DNA of 64,000 bases from Hemerocallis citrina (taxonomy: Eukaryota > Streptophyta > Magnoliopsida > Asparagales > Asphodelaceae). The stretch is from the NCBI GenBank assembly GCA_017893485.1, contig CM030364.1, positions 46,339,254 through 46,403,253 of the forward strand, in the 5' to 3' direction. Made by a program: the position numbers and the translations under genes. Shown one piece after another: positions 57,705 through 64,000 of the stretch (position 1 is its first letter; each line of letters begins with the position of its first letter). The notes beneath the pieces are model-generated. The model was not told where the DNA came from, ran no database searches, and saw nothing but the letters and a program-made list of their open reading frames with translations.

Positions 57705-60700
57705 TCAATCCTCCTCTGGTGTACCTTCTCTTTCTTGTGACTCTACCCCATTGGTTGCATGAATAGTGTCGGTGTACATATCCTTGATCTTCTTCATTTG
57801 TTTTTCACCTGTCGTTTTAGACCAGAATATGATATTAGAAGTTGCTCCTGCCAATGTGCCCATCTCTCCATCCCCCCATGCGTCTAGTACTGTTTGCGGT
57901 CCTGCCCGTGAGCTCCCTATTCTTTGTACTAGATCCCCCCAAATAGGCCTCACGAAACTGCATGTTAGTAGCAGATGGTCCACCGTTTCGTTCTCCTGGT
58001 TGCGCATAACACATTGAACCGGACCCGGCCACCTTCTCCTTGTCATGTTATCCCGTGTTAGAATGACGTTTCTACATGCTAACCAATTAAAAGTCCTGAC
58101 CTTAAGTGGTACTTTTACCTTCCAGATTGGGTCGTATACTCTAACTCCCCCGTCGTTTAGCCTTTTATATGCTGATTTCCCAAGTATACGCCTCCCTTCT
58201 CTCCCTCCCATTTAGCTTTGTCTTCATGGTCATGTCCTGTTGGTTTCCAGTTCTGTAAGTAGCCTATAAGTTCCTGCTTTTGTCTTCTAGCCTCAGTTGT
58301 TAACCCTCCTATTAGCCTTGGTCTCCATTGATCATTCCTCCAGTGTCTAGCAACCTTATCATATTTATCCGGTGCGAATTTGTATGCTTCTGGAAATCTT
58401 CTCTTTAGGTTGATAGTGCAGCACCATTTATCCTTCCAAAAATATGTACTAGCTCCATTTCTTATGGAAAATGTTACCCCTGAGATGAATATGTCTCTAG
58501 TATGGCTGACTCCTCGCAAGAATCCAGACATGGATCCCTTGGTTTTCTGTTTTTGGTGTATGCAACCATTCTTCATGTACGTCGCCTTTACTAGTCTACC
58601 ACATTTTGACTTAGTCTTTACTTTGAGCTTCCACCACCATTTTCCTAGTAAGGCTTGATTCATTTGGCGAATATTGACAACCCCTAATCCGCCTAGTTCT
58701 TTTCGTCTGCAGACTATTCCCCATTTAATTAATGCGTACCCCCTTCCATCCCCCGACCCATGCCAGAGGAACCGTCTTCTTAGCTTGTCAATTTTTTGGA
58801 TACTCAAACCGACATTTCGTAAAATGACATAAAGTAAAGTAGGATAGAGCTGACCACCGAGTTTAGCAAGATAAGGCGTCCCCCAAAGGATAGCATTTTG
58901 CCTTTCCATCCTTCCGGTATGCTAGCTATTTTCTCTATGATACCATTTCAGTCCGCCCTCCTAATATTTCCTGTACCGATTGGCAAACCCAGGTACTTAA
59001 TTGGTAGTTTTTGGATCGGGCAGTTAAGAATATCGGCTATTGTGTTCCCCTCTTCCCTCGTATCGCCTAAGAATGTGATGGAGCTTTTGTGGAAGTTAAC
59101 CTTTAGCCCTGACCACTCATCAAAAAGATAAAGACCCCATTTCAATACCGTTGCCTGCACCACATCGCATTCACCGAAGATTAAAGTATCATCTGCATAT
59201 TGGACATTCACAACTGCGGAAATACCCCTCCTCATACTAAGCCCATTAATGAGTCTGTTTCTTTGTAGGCATGTAGCATTCTATGTAGCCTGTCTGCCAC
59301 CAAAGTGAACAGCAATGGTGAGAGCGGGTCTCCCTGCCTCAGCCCTCTCCTACATCTGATTTCCTTGCCCTGTGCTCCATTGACTAAAACATTGATCTTG
59401 GAAGTCGTTAGCCAGGTCTTTATCCATTCGAACCACCTCTCACCAAACCCTCGTCTGTCAAGAATCTTCAAAAAGCATTTCTATTCCACCCTATCGTATG
59501 CCTTCTCGAAGTCTAATTTTAGCATAAACCCCGCCTTTTTGCGTCTCTTTATGTCTTGAATGACCTCCTGTACTAAAGCTACCCCTTCTAGAATATCCCT
59601 CCCTGCAATAAACCCCGTCTGATAGTCTTCGATAATGTCCCCGATTATCCTTCCTAGTTTATTTGCAAGGACCTTCATAATGATTTTGACCGAACAGTTA
59701 ATCACACTGATTGGCCTAAAGTAACCCACCTCTCTCGCAGCTTGTTTCTTAGGGATCAGACAAACATGAGCATAGTTCAATCTCTCCAAGTTCAGACTAC
59801 CATCATAGAATGCATACATGATGTCCATAATGTCCAGTTTAATAATATCCCAAAATTGCTTATGGAAGAAAATTGGGAACCCATCTGGTTTTGGCGCCTT
59901 GTCTTGTCCCATCCCCCACACCGCCACCTTCACCTCATCCAATGTGAATGGTTCTTGTAAAGCCTCCACTCTAGACCAGTTCTTGCCCTGCAGTTCCTCC
60001 CACATATTTTCATTAGACTGACTTTGTCCTATCGTACTTTTCCCTAATAATTCCTTGAACATAACATCAACATGATTAGCTATTTGTCCCTCATCTGATA
60101 CCGACGCACCATTGATATCCAAGGAGTGGATGTAGTTTTGTCTACGTCGCATACTAGCAACCTTGTGAAAGTATTTAGTATTAGCATCCCCTTATGTCAG
60201 CCACTTGACCCTTGATTGTTATCGCCACATGATTTCCTCTTTTATGTAAGTGTCTTGAATCTCTTGTTTGCATGCCTTTAATCTTTGAAACTTGTTCTCG
60301 TCCAATTCGCCTACTTCCTCCTTCCTTTCCTGCTCCTCAATCTCGTGCAGGGTGTCCTCTTTTCTTTTAAAGATATTCCCGAACGTCACGATATTCCATT
60401 TCCTTAGCCTTCTTCTTAGAGTAGAAAGTTTTTTTTCAGCCTGGCAGCTGGCTCTGCCAAGTCGAACACCTCTTCCCAGGTACTCTTGACCATTTCGTGA
60501 CACTCGTTGTTGGTCAACCATATTTTCTCGAACCAGAAGATTCTCTTTCTTCTTCTTACCTCTTCCCCAGTACCAATGAGGATGGGAACGTGATCTGAGG
60601 TATTACGCACACACGATCTTGCCATTGCTAAGGGAAACTTCATTTTCCAATCAGTGGAAACTAGAATCCTATCAAGCTTTGCAAAACTCGGCTTCTTGCG

Positions 60701-61267
60701 TTGGTTAAACCACGTAAAGCTTCGGTCATTAATCGGGATGTCCATCAACCTCAAGGTTGATATCAGTAGATTGAATTTCCTCCAATCGTGTCCATTGCCA
60801 AGACCTCCTTTTCTCTCAAAAGTATGTCTGAAAATATTGAAATCTCTCCCTACTACCCACGGTAGACTCCATTTTTTCCTGATGTGTAGTAACTCATCCC
60901 AAAATTGTTGCCTGTTGATCCTCTCATTAGGGCCATACACTGCTGTGATGGTTTGCTACCATCCATCGTTCTTTCTCTGAACGACCACCGAAACACTAAA
61001 ATTCCCCACCCAGTCATCCAGTAAATCAAATTTACTGGTATTGACCCCTACCATGACCGCCCCTAATGCCCCTATAGCGTCCCTAACCCTCAAATCCTGG
61101 ATATGCTCTAGCTTAAGACCCCTGATAACCAAGTCAGTTGGTTGAGCTAATTTAGTCTCTTCCAAGCAAACAATGTCGATATTGTTTTTCCTAACAACCT
61201 CCTCTACCATTCTGCGCTTGGCAGCCTTGCCAAGCCCTCTAACGTTCCAAAAAATGATGTTACACAT
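57705..61267 (-). pseudogene. LINE ORF2: endonuclease, reverse transcriptase, zf-RVT
   Basis: The endonuclease starts near 61267 (IIFWNVRGLGKAAKR, VCLEETKL) and shifts frame near 60950. RT lies at 60152-58948: PKPDGFPIFFHKQFW, FMLKLDFEKAYDR, RRGLRQGDPLSPLLF and the catalytic YADD (59200-59189). The C-terminal zf-RVT region (VPLKVRTFNWLACR) ends at 57705. At least six frameshifts or stops split it, including a TAG near 59480 in the palm. The enzyme would nick target DNA and copy its RNA there; this copy is dead. Confidence 0.93.
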
Positions 61268-61574
61268 AAAAACTATCTTTACCGCCTTCTGCCTGTAGAG
61301 TTGAGTCCAACTCTACCAGACTAGGTGGCACACGATCCACCTTCGTTCCCCCTTCTAAAACCCGTTGTACCTTATGAATATTATCTAATTTCCTATCCTA
61401 AATAACATCAATAATATTGGTGTGTGCGTTGTGCAGATGAATACCATAGATGTTTGCAAGCTGAATTAACATGTAATCCTGAATAGAACCAAAAATAGAA
61501 ATATTGGAGTTTGTACCTGCGATGTATTCATAGCTTTTCCGCTTTCCCACCTTTTTTTGTAAATTTTTTGACAG

Positions 61575-61811
61575 TCATTGGCTTGTCCCCTTTGCTATGC
61601 TGTCTAACACTGCGTCGTATCCCTCCATCCCTGTTACAGCTTTTTTCCCCTTAATCGCTTCTACCACCGCGGCTTCCTCAGTGTTGCTTAGGATCTCTTT
61701 ATCATCTCCCGATTGTGGCTCCTCAGATCTGTTGGATTCAGATTCTGACTCTGAGGAGACCTCTGATTTATGCTTGTTGGTCATAGCCCAATTGCCCAGC
61801 ATAGCCTTCAC
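61575..61811 (-). pseudogene. LINE ORF1 remnant, acidic
   Basis: A short Ser/Glu-rich frame (SEVSSESESESNRSEEPQS) lies upstream of ORF2 within the target duplications. No zinc knuckle is left. It is taken as the 3' end of ORF1, which was truncated on insertion. Confidence 0.5.
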
Positions 61812-61972
61812 TCTCTTTTTAACTTCATGTTGAACTCTTATTTCAACCTTTTTTTGAGTAGCTCTTCGATTTGTGGTTCTTCCTCCTCATTTGTAGCCTC
61901 TTCTTGAGTCACTTGAGCAATAATACTCATTCTAAGAGATTCTTTTGACTTCATGGGCATTTGATGGTTGTT

Positions 61973-62589
61973 AAATGATACTATTTGTTGCCATTTATAT
62001 GTTTTGTGTTTATAATGAGTAGGTATGGTATGTTTGCACTTCGGTATCAACAGGTGTTTTCAATTTTGTTCTAAGATCTCAAAGAGTTAGGAGATGCAAA
62101 ATTATGAAATGACTTAAGATCTTGTTGTTATAACGAGAATCTCAAATCACCGTTCAAAAGAAGGAAAAAAATAAGGACTGACGACCTCAAATGACTTTTA
62201 GAAAGAAATCTTGATGGGTTGATTCCAACTCTGCCATCGTCTAATGGAGAATTTTATTTATGCTATCATGCTGTGTTATGAAATCTTAGCCATGTGTCTT
62301 CTTCAAAATTGATATTGTTACAAGAAAAGTCTTTCAATTTCGCATCAAAGTAAAGCAAATGCCTCCCGAAATGGCTCCCTCTCCTTCGCCCTTTCCCTCC
62401 TGCCTGAACCCTATCATCGCAGCTTCACCTTTCATCCTATCCACTCCTTAAGCTGCAACTACTTCTGTTTTTCTTCCTCTTCATGCCTCCCAACATTCTA
62501 AACTACCACCCCCTCTTTGGCATGACCTATTTCAAAACCAAAAGAATTCACCAGAAAGCATAGCGTATTAACAGGTTATAAGGTTCAAA
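61973..62589. other. Intergenic region, no gene seen
   Basis: Unremarkable AT-rich sequence. The phrase after the LINE duplication (AAATGATACTATTTG) continues the pre-insertion locus. Confidence 0.55.
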
Positions 62590-64000
62590 GTGACAATGGA
62601 GCTGACAGAGCTTGAGATTAGTGGTTGTGAGCTTACAGAGAGAGTCCACCACCAGCTACATGCACCAGCGAATCAGGGCCTTGCCCCTACTTCTTCAAAC
62701 CCTCCTCCTCCTTCTCCTCCTATGCCTCCTCCACCTTCTCCCGCTGTAATCTCCATTGCCGACCACACCTCTCTACCACAAAACCCCACTCTGCTGACCA
62801 CCCTTCTCGACGAGGAGGACTGGAGGCTCAGACATCCTCATCACCCCGTACGTGCACACCTAAGTGCACATCAGTGACAGTCTGGCCGAGAGTTTAGTCA
62901 TCATCGCCCTGCCTCGACACTGCCAAGAGGACAGGCCACATAGAGGGGGTCCTCCTAATGGCTCTTTCGAGCGTAAGAATGACCATCCCCCAGACCTTCG
63001 TCGCCTCATTGAAGAAATGAGTGTTCAGCATGGCCAGGGTCAGCAGCTACACCACCTAAAACCTCACACTCAAAGGCATCACCCCCATTCAAACCACCAC
63101 TCCTCTCATCACCAGCCACAACATCTCCCACTACTGCACCACCACAAAACCCCTTCTAACACCACCACCAAGGCTTACAGCCACAACCACAAATCCCAAC
63201 ATACTCCCCCCCCCCCCCCCCCCCGCGAACACACACACACAAGCGCCCCCACCTCCAAAGTGGGAGGATAAGCTCCACAAAACCTCTACCCTACAACTCA
63301 AGCCCAACTCCGCTTCCCTACCTCCAATCACCATACAAAACCCCAACAATCTTTTGTCAACCTGGCCCAGTCTCCCCCAGATCAGATGTGGGAGGCTCAA
63401 TCACCACTTAAATCCATCGTCGGGAGGGCCCAAGAAGGGGATCCACAAGACAAGGCTACAGTGGAGAGGGCTCCTACCCCGAATCGAGATAAGGCTGAGC
63501 CATGGGTGACAGTTATCAGTAAAGCTATGAAAAGACACACTAATTCCCCCCTTATCAGACAGAAAACAGAAAGAAGCAAAGGAAAGGAAAACGCAAACCG
63601 ACACCATGTTTCAACTGCGGAGACTTGGGGCATTTTCGGCAAGATTGTACAAAAAAGGTGCGATGCCTTAAATGTATGAAATAGGGGCATATGTCGTACG
63701 TTTGCACGAACGTCATTACCTCTAATAACGATGATGATAGTCCAATTAGAAGAGGCAAGTCACCTGATAACCCAACTTTCATCAGGCTTGCAAATAGCCT
63801 AGACATTATTAAACACGAAGAGAAATGGCTCCGTCAATGGTGTGCTATAGCTAAAGTTAGATCAGGAAGCCGATCGGAGAACCGCCTCCTCCATGCCCTA
63901 AACCTGAAGTGGCCAATGAGGGCTTGCAGGGATTGGGTAGCAAAAAAGATGTGCCACCTTCAATTCTTGGTTTTTTTTCCCATCACCGGAGAAGTTGCTC
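62590..64000 (+). pseudogene. LINE ORF1-like zinc-knuckle protein, cut by the right edge
   Basis: A Pro/His-rich, frameshifted N-terminal stretch (SNPPPPSPPMPPPPSP) leads to two adjacent knuckles, CFNCGDLGHFRQDC (63607 on) and CLKCMK-stop-GHMSYVC. A region similar to the DUF4283 part of plant LINE ORF1 follows (HEEKWLRQWCAIAKVRSG, LKWPMRACRDWV, FLVFFP). One in-frame stop is inside the second knuckle. Here the knuckles come first, a layout known from some plant L1 ORF1 proteins. A 19-base C run at 63206-63224 lies within it. Whether pol follows lies outside the window. Confidence 0.68.
63206..63224. repeat. Poly-C tract, potential G4/i-motif
   Basis: Nineteen consecutive C bases. It may also be a length-uncertain spot in the assembly. 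Confidence 0.85.

Larger units (their letters stand above)
57428..61955 (-). mobile_element. 5'-truncated L1-type LINE with 17-bp target duplication
   Basis: The flanks both read GGCATTTGATGGTTGTT (57411-57427 and 61956-61972). On the minus strand it ends in an A run at 57435-57428. At 4.5 kb it is shorter than full plant L1 elements; ORF1 is nearly gone. It inserted about 200 bp after the GRDP poly(A) signal. Confidence 0.92.

Overview
This window looks like nuclear DNA from a flowering plant, probably a eudicot. The evidence is one intron-bearing plant gene of the glycine-rich domain protein (GRDP) family beside a dense nest of plant transposable elements: Tekay-type chromovirus, Tat-type Gypsy, Copia, Mutator-like, Helitron and L1-type LINE. 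No bacterial, viral or organellar gene, rRNA, tRNA gene or CRISPR array was recognised. Nearly every element ORF carries stops or frameshifts, as expected of old silenced heterochromatin.

Layout from the left. Bases 1-15330 are a Tekay-like chromovirus (element A, minus strand). Its 3' LTR runs off the left edge (1-3562), gag-pol-chromodomain lies at 3653-8673, and its 5' LTR is 8899-15330. A solo LTR (B1, 9039-11779) sits inside that 5' LTR. Element A is inserted in the protease region of a second minus-strand Gypsy element (C, 15331-20856), of which gag, part of protease and the 5' LTR remain. At 20992-43455 is a very large LTR-like unit X, bounded by TTTGG target duplications and split by two insertions: a 14.1-kb Tat-lineage Gypsy element (21981-36122, duplication TTATG) and a deleted Copia element (38118-41101). 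Minus-strand Mutator-like transposase sequence then runs through 43456-44098 and 48881-49766. It is interrupted by a small TRIM-like LTR element (44099-48875, duplication GTATA), which is itself split by a solo LTR (44723-48008, duplication AAAAT) and a 590-bp non-autonomous Helitron (48018-48607).

From about 51.1 to 57.2 kb lies the only gene that looks functional: a plus-strand GRDP-like gene. Nine coding exons can be joined in frame to 917 codons. It has a TATA box, a likely 5'UTR intron, a DUF1399 region and a Cys/Gly-rich tail made of ten 24-residue units. A 5'-truncated L1-type LINE (57428-61955, minus) with a 17-bp target duplication lies just downstream. A second, plus-strand LINE ORF1-like zinc-knuckle sequence reaches the right edge.

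How it fits together: the target duplications and the split copies give a relative order of events. The Mutator-like element came before the TRIM-like element, which came before the solo LTR and Helitron. X came before the Tat and Copia insertions, and C before A before B1. The most interesting biology is (i) two antisense coding regions in the Tat element, one with a PF04195-like region, clean introns and its own TATA-like box; (ii) a MITE-like segment that fills the last intron of the GRDP gene; and (iii) several hairpin-forming repeat arrays inside LTRs and next to the Mutator-like gene. No wholly new system could be proved from sequence alone.
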